From UMGS2069 sp900557585 (GTDB lineage Bacteria > Bacillota > Clostridia > Christensenellales > UBA1242), in the NCBI GenBank assembly GCA_902476355.1, contig CABSCS010000003.1:1-64000 (forward strand): a DNA stretch of 64,000 nt. Reading direction: 5' to 3'. The first letter of the stretch is position 1. Every line of letters begins with the position of its first letter. The notes beneath the pieces are model-generated. The model was given only the letters and a program-made list of their open reading frames with translations, was not told where the DNA came from and did not search any database. Below, piece by piece: positions 1 to 10,100 of the stretch. Position numbers and translations under genes: made by a program.

Positions 1-247
<247 letters not shown>

Positions 248-454
248 TTTAATTCATATAACTCATGACTAACTAAATACTGACGTATTGTTAGTTATAA
301 ACAATTTTGATTGTGTTTGTAATAAATTACAATTCACAAAAGAAATTAACAAGAAGTTGTTTAAATTCATTTAAAAAACCTTGTACACTTTCTTACATAT
401 TAACTTGTCAAAGTACATTGTGTTGCTTTCCCCTGTGGGGTGTGCAACGCTGAT

Positions 455-483
455 ATAATATCACTTTCCAAAACATAAGTCAA
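455..483 (-). promoter_or_regulatory. rRNA operon promoter
   Basis: On the minus strand TTGACT (478-483) and TATTAT (455-460) are separated by exactly 17 nt, pointing at the 16S gene about 200 nt downstream. A GC-rich hairpin with GTTGC/GCAAC arms (423-449) lies at the start of the predicted leader. The remaining leader (248-422) and the stretch 484-694 are AT-rich, and I see no gene in them. Confidence 0.75.
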
Positions 484-694
484 CACTTTTTTCAAAAAAA
501 CTTAAAAAATTTTTAAATATCTTATTTTCCTTGAAATTGTTTTGGTTTGTGACATAAGCCAAACGGCTTTTCTTCACATCAGCGTGTATAAATATACACC
601 ACTATTTATGAATATGCAAGAGATTTTTAAAAATATTTTAGAAAATTTGATTTTTTTTATAATTTTGTCTTTTTTTACAATAATATATACATAT

Positions 695-943
695 TTAATC
701 TATATTATTATTATCTAATATCATTTTTAGGTTTTCAAACAGTTCTCTATTCCCCTTAAAACCAAGTGGGTTCACTGGCGAAGGATGATAAATTGGAATT
801 AAAATCCTCTCTGTTTTGCCAATTATTATTTTATGTTTCACCAAAACTTCTTCTTTAAACTTTTTTCTTTCTGCCAAGAAGTACTTGCGAAGGGAAAATC
901 ACCACATTTTTACAATTCTTGATTTGTTTTTCAATTTCTTCCA
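695..943 (-). pseudogene. remnant of uracil-DNA glycosylase-like protein
   Basis: The minus strand encodes a C-terminal stretch with YHPSPVNPLGFKGNRELFE, which resembles the HPSP motif and following helix of uracil-DNA glycosylase superfamily proteins. Upstream coding sense (NCKNVVIFPS) continues in a different reading frame, so there is a frameshift near 890. Everything before about 943, which would hold the catalytic N-terminal half, is absent: proS and its terminator lie there instead. I read this as a 5'-truncated, frameshifted gene stranded between the rRNA promoter and proS. An unrelated 60-aa protein from a TTG start is possible but less likely. Confidence 0.5.
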
Positions 944-954
944 TATTTTACTTA

Positions 955-987
955 TAAAAAAGTCCATAAACCAAAAGATTTATGGAC
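955..987 (-). terminator. terminator after proS
   Basis: A 9-bp perfect stem (GTCCATAAA/TTTATGGAC) is followed on the minus strand by a run of T, directly after the proS stop. Confidence 0.85.
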
Positions 988-993
988 AATATA

Positions 994-2694
994 TTAGTCT
1001 CTTGTTTTGATAAGATTCAAAACGAAGTCTTCAACTTCGTCAACTTTAACAGTGAACTTTTCACTAGTTTTTCTGATGTCAACTTCAACTTCGCCATTGT
1101 CAAGACCGCGACCAACAGTAACTCTGATTGGAACACCAATAAGTTCAAAGTCGTTGAACTTCACGCCTGCTCGTTCATTTCGGTCGTCAAACAAAACAGC
1201 AACCTCTTTGCTTTCCAAACTTTCATAAAGTTTTTCTGCAAATTGCATTTGATTTTCTTTCTTTGTGTCAACAACAATCAAATCAACTTTAAATGGAGCA
1301 ACACTCATTGGAAGAACAAGTCCTTTTTCATCATGATGTTGGTCAATAATGCTTGCAACAGTTCTTTCAAGACCAATCCCATAGCATCCCATTTGCATGA
1401 TTTTGCTTTTGCCGTCTGAATCAATATAGGTTGTGTTAAATTTGTCGGTATATCTTGTTCCAAGAGCGAAAATGTGACCAAGTTCGTTTCCTTTGCAAAT
1501 TTCAAGTTTTCCGCCACAAACAGGGCAAACATCATGTTCATCTGCAAAACGCAAATCCGCCCATTCACATTTGAAATCGGCATTATTCACATTGATATAG
1601 TGCACATTTTTCTTATTTGCACCAACAACAAAATTTGTCATTGCTTTGATTTCATAGTCTGCAATGACACGAACATTTTGAAGGTCGCCAATTGGGCCAA
1701 CATAACCCATAACGCTTCCGATAGATTTGATTTCTTTTTCAGAAGCAAGTTCAAGAGATGTTGCTTTCAAAAGTTTTGCGAGTTTTGACTCGTTCACTTC
1801 TCTGTCTCCACGAACAAGAACCATTACAAGATTTCCATCTGCATTATAAACCATGCTCTTTACAAAGTCGGTTGGTTCCATTTGAAGCATTGCAACAAGG
1901 TCTACAATTCTTTTTGTGTCTGGGGTGATAACTTCTTTATATGTTCCCTTGAACTTCATGTTCTCGGTGAACACATCTTTACATTCAACAGTTTCAAGGT
2001 TTGCGCCATAGTGACATTTGTCACAGAAAGCAATATCAGCCTCGCCTTCTTTTCCAATTGCCATGAACTCGTGACAATAAAGTCCGCCCATTGCACCGCT
2101 GTCTGCCAAAACAGGAACGGTTTTAAGACCAAGTTTAGAGAAAAAGTCGGTGTATGCTTTGTTCATTTTTGCATAATATGCTTCAAGGTCGGCAACATTT
2201 GCATGGAAAGAATAGGCATCTTTCATTGTAAATTCGCGCGCACGAACAACGCCATCACGAGGACGAATTTCATCACGGTGTTTTTGTTGAATTTGATAGA
2301 TTGAAAATGGAAGGTCGTTATATGATTTTACATATGCCCCAGCAACAAGAGTTGCATATTCTTCGTTTGTTGGGCTGATTGCATATTCGCTTCCATTGCG
2401 GTCTGCAAGTTTGAACATTTCTTTTCCGAAAGCGTTCCATCTTCCACTTTTTTCAAGAATCTCTTTTGAAACAAGAATTGGAAACTTCATTTCGTTACAA
2501 TCTACACTATCCATTGCACGACGAAGGTGATATGAAACCTTTCTCAAAATCATGTTAAAATATGGAAGATAATAGAAAAGCCCCGCGGAAACCTTTTTAA
2601 TCATTCCTGAACGAACCATATAACTCATTGCAGTGCTGTCGCAATCTGATGGTTGTTCTTTTTGTGTTTTAAGTAAAAACTTACTATATCTCAT
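994..2694 (-). CDS. proS: proline--tRNA ligase (bacterial type, with editing insertion)
   Basis: Cytoplasmic class II aminoacyl-tRNA synthetase that charges tRNA-Pro. The 566-aa length is normal for the bacterial form. Motif 2 is visible as HRDEIRPRDGVVRAREFTMK (about residues 138-157) and motif 3 as GCYGIGLERT near residue 440. Between them lies the roughly 170-aa INS/YbaK-like editing insertion, followed by a C-terminal anticodon-binding domain. A Cys pair plus CPVCGG near residues 225-395 suggests a metal-binding cluster within the insertion region. The ATG at 2694 is preceded by a GGAG-type site. The gene ends in a clear terminator. It lies 68 nt after the zeta-like kinase and may share transcription with trpS and the pair between them. 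Confidence 0.97.
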   Translation of the reverse strand: MRYSKFLLKTQKEQPSDCDSTAMSYMVRSGMIKKVSAGLFYYLPYFNMILRKVSYHLRRAMDSVDCNEMKFPILVSKEILEKSGRWNAFGKEMFKLADRNGSEYAISPTNEEYATLVAGAYVKSYNDLPFSIYQIQQKHRDEIRPRDGVVRAREFTMKDAYSFHANVADLEAYYAKMNKAYTDFFSKLGLKTVPVLADSGAMGGLYCHEFMAIGKEGEADIAFCDKCHYGANLETVECKDVFTENMKFKGTYKEVITPDTKRIVDLVAMLQMEPTDFVKSMVYNADGNLVMVLVRGDREVNESKLAKLLKATSLELASEKEIKSIGSVMGYVGPIGDLQNVRVIADYEIKAMTNFVVGANKKNVHYINVNNADFKCEWADLRFADEHDVCPVCGGKLEICKGNELGHIFALGTRYTDKFNTTYIDSDGKSKIMQMGCYGIGLERTVASIIDQHHDEKGLVLPMSVAPFKVDLIVVDTKKENQMQFAEKLYESLESKEVAVLFDDRNERAGVKFNDFELIGVPIRVTVGRGLDNGEVEVDIRKTSEKFTVKVDEVEDFVLNLIKTRD

Positions 2695-2762
2695 TTGTAT
2701 TCTCCTGTAAATATGAAAATATTATATTCTGCCAAGTTTAAAAAATCAAGCCTGCAATGAAA

Positions 2763-3452
2763 TTATATTTTTTCTTGTTCACCTTGTTTTAAAACTTCTT
2801 GTAAATTAAATAGAGATTCTTTATTGTAGTTTTTTTTTACAAATAAAAAATTATAGCCCTTTTCTTTAATCGGATTCAAAATATTATCATCAAACCAATC
2901 AGGGTCTTGAATTTGGTTTGTCACCACTGTGATATCCCTATCTTTTTTAAGAAGAGTTAATAGTATGTTATCAGTGTTATCGTATAATACCATATTATCA
3001 ATCGTACCCACAAAATCAGGAATTAGAGACAAACATCTGTCATATCTCGCCCTTATCTTATCTTCAGGAACATCATGTCCACCATTCAGAACTCTATTTT
3101 TCACTCTTTCAACATTTATTTCTGAATCACGAGTCAGAACATAAACTCCAGTAATAAAATAGCCATCTTGTTTTGCTCTTCGCAAAAGATTTATGTTTCT
3201 TTCTGTTGAAAGCACGGTTTCAAACATAAAATCTTTTCCCTCATCAATATATTTGTTTCTGAGATATTCAGCATATTTAGCAGCCATTAAATTTCGATTA
3301 TTATAATCTGGCTCGTTTGCAAAAAAAACATTTGCAATATCATCAGCATTGACATATAAATAATTTTTAACGTCAGTTTGCTCTCTTATTGCATTTATAA
3401 CTGTTGATTTTCCACTTCCATTTGGTCCAGCAAAAACAATTATTTTCTTCAT
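2763..3452 (-). CDS. zeta-toxin-like P-loop kinase (COG4185-type)
   Basis: A 229-aa protein with an N-terminal Walker A (AGPNGSGKS, residues 8-16), the NADDIA stretch typical of zeta-toxin folds, an FETVLS strand, and the RVKNRVLNGGHDVPEDKI lid region with paired Arg residues. Known relatives are zeta toxins, which phosphorylate UDP-GlcNAc, and COG4185 predicted ATPases often found in toxin-antitoxin pairs. Its ATG overlaps the stop of the preceding small gene by one base (TAATG), implying translational coupling with that gene made first, as expected for an antitoxin. It lies between trpS and proS on the same strand. Function as a toxin is inferred, not shown; a small-molecule kinase is the alternative. 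Confidence 0.75.
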   Translation of the reverse strand: MKKIIVFAGPNGSGKSTVINAIREQTDVKNYLYVNADDIANVFFANEPDYNNRNLMAAKYAEYLRNKYIDEGKDFMFETVLSTERNINLLRRAKQDGYFITGVYVLTRDSEINVERVKNRVLNGGHDVPEDKIRARYDRCLSLIPDFVGTIDNMVLYDNTDNILLTLLKKDRDITVVTNQIQDPDWFDDNILNPIKEKGYNFLFVKKNYNKESLFNLQEVLKQGEQEKI

Positions 3453-3799
3453 TATTGATTTTCTCTTACTTCTTCAAATATTTTTTTGATCACATCGTCA
3501 TCTTTATCCAATTTAGTAGTTGCTTCGGATAAATTTTGCTTAACGTTTTTATAATCTAGGTCAAGTTTAATATTTGAAAAATTATCTATAGTTGACATGT
3601 TATTCACATTGTCTCTAAAACCATTTAATAATGCCACATCAACTGGACATGTTGGATATTTTGAAACATAAAAACTTATGAAATCACTTGGTTCAACCCC
3701 AGTCATTTCACGATTCATTTCAAGATATTTTTCTTCTTTATCTGTGGCATCATATGAAAATTCTTTTCCACTTATTGTATATTTATATATTTTAGACAT
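3452..3799 (-). CDS. small protein coupled to zeta-like kinase, candidate antitoxin
   Basis: 115 aa from the ATG at 3799, which has an AGGAG site 5 nt upstream; the frame is open further upstream but there it would overlap trpS and lack a site. The protein is acidic and mostly polar, with no membrane segment and a predicted helical C-terminal half (residues 75-115, KLDKDDDVIKKIFEEV). I do not recognise a family. It starts 7 nt after the trpS stop and ends overlapping the kinase start. Gene order and coupling suggest it could neutralise the kinase, but nothing in its sequence proves this. Confidence 0.7.
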   Translation of the reverse strand: MSKIYKYTISGKEFSYDATDKEEKYLEMNREMTGVEPSDFISFYVSKYPTCPVDVALLNGFRDNVNNMSTIDNFSNIKLDLDYKNVKQNLSEATTKLDKDDDVIKKIFEEVRENQ

Positions 3800-3806
3800 A
3801 TTTCTC

Positions 3807-4799
3807 CTAGTCAAGGCCAACGGCTTTTCTTGCTCTTGCAATTGTTTCTTTTGCAATTATTCTTGCTTTCTTTGAACCTTCTTCAAGGATTTTTTCAACC
3901 TCGTCATAATGGTTCATATAATAGTTATATTTTTCACGCATTGGTGACAAATAGGCGTTTGCAATTTCGAAAAGTTCTTTTTTTGCATCTGCCCAAGAAA
4001 TGCCCTTTGCAAATTTTTCAGCAAAAGCTTCAGTTTGCTCTTTTGTTGCAAAAAGTTTATAAAAATCGAAAAGTGCGCAGTTGGTTGATTTTGGCTCGGT
4101 TGGAAGACTGCTGTCGGTTTTGATTGAACTTATCAATTTTTTAAGAGTTGCCTCGTCGCAGAAAAGTGGAATTTGGTTGCCATAACTCTTGCTCATTTTT
4201 CTGCCATCAAGACCAGGGATTGTTGCTGTTTCTTCTTGAATATATTCGGTTGGAACAACAAAAGTGTAGCCATAAAGTTTGTTGAAGGCTTTTGCAATGT
4301 CTCTTGCCATTTCAACATGTTGTTTTTGGTCAAGCCCAACTGGAACAATTTTTGTGTTAAAAAGCAAAATGTCCGCAGCCATCAAAATTGGATAGCAATA
4401 AAGTCCCATGTTTACAAGAGCGTCTGGGTCTCCCCCATTTGCAACGCTTTTTTCAACAAGTGCTTTATATGCGTGGGCACGGTTCATAAGTCCCTTGCTT
4501 GTAACATTATTTAAAAGCCAATTGAGTTCTGTAACTTCTGGAACAAGACTTTGCTTGTAAAAAACAATACGGTTTGGATCAAGACCGCAAGCAAGCCATG
4601 TGCATGCAATCTCTTTTGTATATTTATTGAGGTCTTCTTTATTTTTCATGAAATTGAGGGCATGATAATCTGCAATGAAATAATACCCATCAAAATCTTC
4701 TTTTGAAATCAAATCAATGGCTGGTTTAATTGCACCAAAATAGTTTCCAATGTGTGGAATTCCGGTTGGTTTGATTCCTGTAAGTGCAATTTTATTCAT
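3807..4799 (-). CDS. trpS: tryptophan--tRNA ligase
   Basis: Class I aminoacyl-tRNA synthetase, 330 aa, the usual bacterial length. The N-terminus carries GIKPTGIPHIGNYFGAI, with PHIGN in the HIGH position, and the signature loop is KMSKSYGN near residues 201-208. It charges tRNA-Trp in the cytoplasm. The ATG at 4799 lies within the 3' end of the upstream zinc-ribbon gene (8-nt overlap), so the two are probably translated from one message. The small gene and zeta-like kinase follow immediately. Confidence 0.97.
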   Translation of the reverse strand: MNKIALTGIKPTGIPHIGNYFGAIKPAIDLISKEDFDGYYFIADYHALNFMKNKEDLNKYTKEIACTWLACGLDPNRIVFYKQSLVPEVTELNWLLNNVTSKGLMNRAHAYKALVEKSVANGGDPDALVNMGLYCYPILMAADILLFNTKIVPVGLDQKQHVEMARDIAKAFNKLYGYTFVVPTEYIQEETATIPGLDGRKMSKSYGNQIPLFCDEATLKKLISSIKTDSSLPTEPKSTNCALFDFYKLFATKEQTEAFAEKFAKGISWADAKKELFEIANAYLSPMREKYNYYMNHYDEVEKILEEGSKKARIIAKETIARARKAVGLD

Positions 4800-5823
4800 T
4801 ATTTTCTCCGTTATTCTCTGGTTGATTTTGAGTTTCCTCTACGCCAGTTATCTTTTTTAATCTTTTAAGTTTCTTTTGCTTCTTTTTATTTTTCTTGTCA
4901 ACAATTTTGTTTATTCTTGCTTGTTCTTTTGCAAGGAATGTTGGACGGTCAAGTTTCCAATATTTTTTTGCAAGTTTTCCACGAGTTGCAACATTCATGT
5001 TTGAAATGAACTCTTCTTTTGAAATTCGATATTGATATCTGTTCATTAAAATGGCAATCAGGTCGCCAAGCCACATGACAACAAGGCAAAATCCAAGACC
5101 ACCGCCAACAAAAATTCCCATGATTTTATAAAGCACTGGAACATTTATGACAATTGCAACAATAATGTTGAAAGCAATGCAAGTCCAGCCACGCTTTTTG
5201 TTTTGAGCATAAAAGTCGTGTGCGCCGAACCAACCAAGAAAAATACACCAAAGAAGCATGCCTGTTCTTGTAACTCCATATGGCATTTTATATGAAGCCT
5301 TTTTCACTTCTTTATTGATTTTTCTTCGGGCGAGCATAAGGTCCGCCCATTTGTATATTTCCCACCACTCTATTTTTTCACGAGCAGGTTTTTCGCCACG
5401 TGCTTGCTTTGCTGAATATGATTTATAGTCAATGTCTTCAAGAAAAGTTACATCTTTGGTGTTGATGTTATATTCTCCATTTTCATCAACTGTATATTCT
5501 GGCAAATCTTCTTTTCGAATTTGTTTTGGTTTGTGTTTGTGTCTTTTAGACTTTTTGGTGGTTTCTTGGTTTGCTTCATTTGCATTTTCATTGGCACTTT
5601 CAGATTCTTCATTTTGTGCATCAGAAACAACGGCTTGTTCGGTTTCTTCTGAAACGGTTTCAGCCTTGTTCAATTGTTCTTCTGCCATTTTAAAATTTTT
5701 CTTTGCTTGTTCGGTTTTCAATTCTTGCATTTCACTTACTGCAAGACCACAAGAAGAGCAAACAACATCATTTTTATGAATAATGTTCATGCACTTTGGA
5801 CAAAATCGGATTCTTTTAGCCAT
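4792..5823 (-). CDS. zinc-ribbon and TM2-type membrane protein
   Basis: 343 aa. Residues 8-27 form a zinc ribbon (CPKCMN...CSSCG). An acidic, low-complexity linker follows (about 28-110), ending in a KKSKRHKHKPKQ basic patch. The membrane part is TM2-like: the LGWFGAHDFYAQNKKRGW motif between hydrophobic segments (about 185-260), then a lysine-rich C-terminal tail (KKNKKKQKKLKRLKK). The TM2 family is widespread with no settled function; the zinc ribbon and basic tail suggest nucleic-acid or protein contacts on the cytoplasmic side. The ATG has an AAAGGTGG site upstream. It overlaps trpS by 8 nt. Confidence 0.8.
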   Translation of the reverse strand: MAKRIRFCPKCMNIIHKNDVVCSSCGLAVSEMQELKTEQAKKNFKMAEEQLNKAETVSEETEQAVVSDAQNEESESANENANEANQETTKKSKRHKHKPKQIRKEDLPEYTVDENGEYNINTKDVTFLEDIDYKSYSAKQARGEKPAREKIEWWEIYKWADLMLARRKINKEVKKASYKMPYGVTRTGMLLWCIFLGWFGAHDFYAQNKKRGWTCIAFNIIVAIVINVPVLYKIMGIFVGGGLGFCLVVMWLGDLIAILMNRYQYRISKEEFISNMNVATRGKLAKKYWKLDRPTFLAKEQARINKIVDKKNKKKQKKLKRLKKITGVEETQNQPENNGENNE

Positions 5824-5930
5824 GTTTTTCCACCTTTACAAAATAATATTATCACAAACAAGAGTGCAAAGTAAAACCTTTTGTGAATTTTTTATTGTTG
5901 TTTGTTCCATTTTTTACAAAATAGACGCAT

Positions 5931-5960
5931 GAAAAAAGGAAGAACTTTTCTTCTTCCCTT
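5931..5960 (-). terminator. terminator after gapA
   Basis: A GGAAGAA/TTCTTCC stem with a 6-nt loop and a T-run on the minus strand just past the gapA stop. Confidence 0.8.
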
Positions 5961-5968
5961 TTGTTTTA

Positions 5969-6988
5969 TTATTTTGCATGGTCAACTTTTGCCATGTGAG
6001 AAATAAGGTCAAGAACCTTGCAAGAATACCCCCACTCATTGTCATACCAAGCAATAAGTTTAACAAATGTTGGGTTAAGCATGATTCCTGCAGATGCGTC
6101 AAACACACAAGTGTTCACTTGACCAACCATGTCGGTTGAAACAACTGCATCTTCGGTGTAACCAATAATGTTTTTATATTTGCCTTTGCTTGCTTTGAGA
6201 ATTACAGCCTTGATTTCGTCATAGGTTGTTGGTTTTTTAAGTTTAACAGTAAGGTCAACAACGCTGACATCGGCTGTTGGAACCCTGAAACTCATTCCAG
6301 TAAGTTTGCCTTTAAGTTCAGGAATAACTTCACCAACCATTTTTGCAGCACCTGTTGAAGATGGAATAATGTTTACAAGTGCGCTTCTTCCCCCACGCCA
6401 GTCTTTCTTTGAAGAACCATCAACAGTAAGTTGAGTTGCTGTTGTTGCGTGAACAGTTGTCATGAGACCTTCTTCAATTCCAAAATTTTCATTTATAACT
6501 TTTGCAAGTGGAGCCAAGCAGTTTGTTGTGCAACTTGCGTTTGAAACAACAACCATGTCTTTTTTATAGGTTTCTTCATTAACACCCATAACAAAAACAG
6601 GAGTTCCCTTTCCTGGGGCTGTGATAACAACCTTTTTTGCTCCGCCTTGAATGTGACGAGATGCATCTTCAATCTTTGTAAATTTACCGGTTGCTTCTGC
6701 AACATATTCAGCAGAAACACCCTTCCAATCAATGTTTTCTGGGTTCATTTCAGTAAAGAAACGGATTTTGTTTCCATTTACAATCAAATAGTTTCCATCA
6801 ACCTTTACGTCTGCATTGAAATAGCCATGAACGCTGTCAAATTTAATCATGTATGCAGCATAATCAATGCTCAAAAATGGGTCGTTGATTCCAACAATTT
6901 GAATGTCGGTGTTGTTTGTGATTGATGCTCTCAAAAGAAGGCTTCCAATTCTTCCGAAACCGTTGATTCCAACTTTAACTTTTGCCAT
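5969..6988 (-). CDS. gapA: glyceraldehyde-3-phosphate dehydrogenase, type I
   Basis: Glycolytic enzyme that converts glyceraldehyde-3-phosphate, NAD and phosphate to 1,3-bisphosphoglycerate. 339 aa from the ATG at 6988, which has a GGAG site; an upstream in-frame start at 7018 would add only MDRIIKGENN and lies inside the promoter-proximal leader. The NAD-binding GFGRIG is at the N-terminus, the catalytic Cys lies in SNASCTTNCLAPL (about residues 155-167) and the partner His in TVHATTATQ. Its own promoter and terminator make it a single-gene unit. Confidence 0.97.
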   Translation of the reverse strand: MAKVKVGINGFGRIGSLLLRASITNNTDIQIVGINDPFLSIDYAAYMIKFDSVHGYFNADVKVDGNYLIVNGNKIRFFTEMNPENIDWKGVSAEYVAEATGKFTKIEDASRHIQGGAKKVVITAPGKGTPVFVMGVNEETYKKDMVVVSNASCTTNCLAPLAKVINENFGIEEGLMTTVHATTATQLTVDGSSKKDWRGGRSALVNIIPSSTGAAKMVGEVIPELKGKLTGMSFRVPTADVSVVDLTVKLKKPTTYDEIKAVILKASKGKYKNIIGYTEDAVVSTDMVGQVNTCVFDASAGIMLNPTFVKLIAWYDNEWGYSCKVLDLISHMAKVDHAK

Positions 6989-7018
6989 ATTATTTTCTCC
7001 TTTTATAATTCTATCCAT

Positions 7019-7047
7019 ATTTTATAACATCAATCAAAATTTTGCAA
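7019..7047 (-). promoter_or_regulatory. gapA promoter
   Basis: TTGCAA (7042-7047) and TAAAAT (7019-7024) on the minus strand, spaced 17 nt, about 30 nt before the gapA ATG. Confidence 0.7.
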
Positions 7048-7064
7048 ACAAAATGATAGAACTC

Positions 7065-7096
7065 ATAAAAAAATCACGACATTTGCCGTGATTTTT
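7065..7096 (-). terminator. terminator at the end of the secretion operon
   Basis: An AATCACG/CGTGATT stem followed by a T-run on the minus strand, 9 nt after the stop of the 1292-aa gene. It separates the long upstream operon from gapA. Confidence 0.8.
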
Positions 7097-7104
7097 ATGA
7101 AAGA

Positions 7105-10100
7105 TTATCTTTTGCGTTTTCCTCTTGGTTTTGATTCGTTCTCTTGCTCTTTTTGAGCCTTTTCAAATTCTTCATCTATTTTGCTTTTATATTGCTTATA
7201 GATTTCTTCTTTTTGTTTTGAATCAAGTTTTGAACCTTTATTCTTCTTATTTTCAGGCTCATTTTGACGTTTTGCAGAGGTTTCAAGAATTTCTGCATTT
7301 ATTTGCTTATCTCTCTTGGTTTCAGGAGTCAAACGTTCCAATTGTTCTTCGTTTTGCTCGCGTTTGATTTTTTTCTTTTTAGCAAAGAAAGTTGTTCCAA
7401 TGTCGCTTGCAACATTTCCCGTTGTTCCGACACTTGCTTTCACAACTCTTCCACCAAGTTGAGCGCCATATTTTGTAACACCAACTGCACCAATTCCAGC
7501 AGCGGCAACGCCACCACCAAGAATTTGAAGTCCAGTTTTGAACACGCCTTGTTCACCAAGTGCAAGTTTTCCAAGTGCTTTTGCAGAGGTTTTTACAACT
7601 CTGCCACCCATTTTGAGTGCAGTTTTTGTAATTCCAAGAGTAAACTTTCCAGCAGCAACTGTAAGTTTTCCTGCAAGTTTAACCGCAGTTTTTGAAAGTT
7701 TATATGCAAGTTTTCCAGTTTTAAGAAGTGTTTTTCCTGCAAGAGATAACATCACGCCACCAGCAGAAGTTGCTCCAATGCCGTTGATTCCTTGAACGCC
7801 TTTGTCAAACATGTTTTCAATAGCATCGCCCGAACCTGCATTATATTCTGGAAGTTCTTGGAATTTATCACTATCCTTTTGTCCAGAAAGTTTTTCAATT
7901 TTTTTGCTTTGAATTGTTTTCGAATAGTTATCGTTTGCAATTTCTCTGCTTTTAAGAGCCATTCTCTTTACGGCTTCCTTTCTGTCTTCAAAAGTAATTA
8001 CACCTTTATTTTGACCAACTTCTTCAAGATATCTATCATATTCAGCCTCTGCTTCGGCACCAGCCTTAGTTCCCCTTAAAAGACTCCTATAATGGTCAAG
8101 GTCATTATCAGTTATTGTAGCGTATGTATCATAGTCAAACATCATATCTTCTACCATTTTATTTGTTTTTGACATATCACTAACTGAATTTTTTATATCC
8201 TCATCCAATTGGCTCTCTTCTTCAATAATGTCTTGGGCATTTTGAGTTGCAACTTCGGCTTTTTGGTCTGCTTGGTCTTTTCCTGTCACGTCTTTTTTAT
8301 TCTTTTCGCGATCATTCTTTTCAGCACCATTGTCAACTCCAGTAACAACTGCTTTGTCTTTTTCTTCACCAGTTCCCATGTCTTTATTTTTAACATCAAG
8401 GTCGGTGGTTTTTTGTGAAACGTCGCCTTTTGAAGCATCTGGGGCTTCTTTATTTTTCTGTGCCTCGGCCTGGGCTTGTGCACGACGTTTGCTGTCTTCA
8501 TCTTCTTCCTCTCCGGTTGCGCTGAGTGCATTAGAAAATCTTTCTGCAATATTCTTTGCATTTTCCACGCCCTTCTTTCCACTATTTAGAACCTTTGAGA
8601 TTGGGTCAAGAGTCTGATCAATAATCTCCTTTCCAGGAATAGCAAAGTCTTGTGCGACCTCTCCAACCTTTTTAACCCCATCAATAAACACTTTTCCAGA
8701 AACCACGCTTCCAACTTTCTTTGGAAGGTTTTGAAGGTCGTTGATAACAGTTTTACCATCATCAATAATAGTGTTAGTTTTTATGTCTTTATTTTCATCT
8801 TTTGAAAGATTCAACAAAAATCCACCAACTGCCTTGATAAATGGTTCTAGCGAAGCAAATGCAACAAGAACCAGCAAGAAATGCATTAAAACATTCAGAA
8901 ACTCTGCCGACATTGATGCTCCAAGTTCACCAACATTGATTGCATAGGCAATGTCTTCTTTTGTGAACAAGTCAATGTTCCATGCAACAGGAACAAGCAT
9001 AAGCACAACGTTAATTCCAACAATAACCGAATATATGGACAGCAGTTTTCTCGAAAATTTCTGAACCCACTCTTGGAAGCGCGAGCCGTTGTCTATTGGA
9101 AGCGTTGCCAGAACCGCAGGATATGTGATTGCAAGTGTGACAACATCAAGCGTTCTGAACACAATTCCCATTAAAATTTTGATTAAAATTGAAATCAAAA
9201 GCCCCGAAGCAAACACGAAAATGAACAAGTTAAAGTCGGAAAGTTTATAAACGTTCGCCTTGTCAAAATCGGTGCTCGTGAAGTTATAGTCAATTTTCAT
9301 TCGCCCATTTTCAAGGTCAACAATTGAGTTTGTTGTTTTGGTGAACAAATGGAAAAAGTCTATTGAGAAATATACATATGGAATAAATTGAGAAATATCA
9401 ACACCCGTGAGAGCGGTGATTGTTCCCTTTACAATTCTAAGACCCAAAGATTCTGTTGAGCCTGCTGGCAATTCGTAACTGATTTTTGGGAACAAGTCAA
9501 CAAGCATTGGAATGTTCATGTCGTCACGATAGAACTGAACAATGCCATCTTCTTCTTTGATTGCTGTTGGGTTCTTTCCGTCTTCAAACATTCCTTTTGC
9601 AATGACAACGTTTTTTGTTCCCTCATAATAGTCGGTTGCAAACTCGTCAAGACCATTCATCAATGGATAATAGTATCTATAAGTTTTAATTTTAGGATTT
9701 GCTTTTGTTCCGGTGTTCACCTCTATTTCCCTTTCAAGAGCCATGACAAACACAACTCCATCAGACTCTCTTTGAACACCTTTCTTTTTGTCATATTCAT
9801 AGCCAAAGGTTGAAACTTCGGTGTCGCCGTCATATTTAACAGCAACAGCATATGAGTCGCCGTTCTTGCCAATTGGCATATATGAGTCGTCATCAAGTCG
9901 AAGTGATGCAGGAACGCTGTAATAAGAGTCATAAACATCTTTAAGCGACTTGAAATATACCGGAACATTTTGTTTCATGGCATATTCAACAACGTCTGCC
10001 ATGATGAAATATTGTTCGCTTCTTGAATAAAGGTTAATGTCATAAACTGAGTGATATGGGCTGATCTTGTCTTCTTTGAGATATCTACGGTCAAGTTCGT

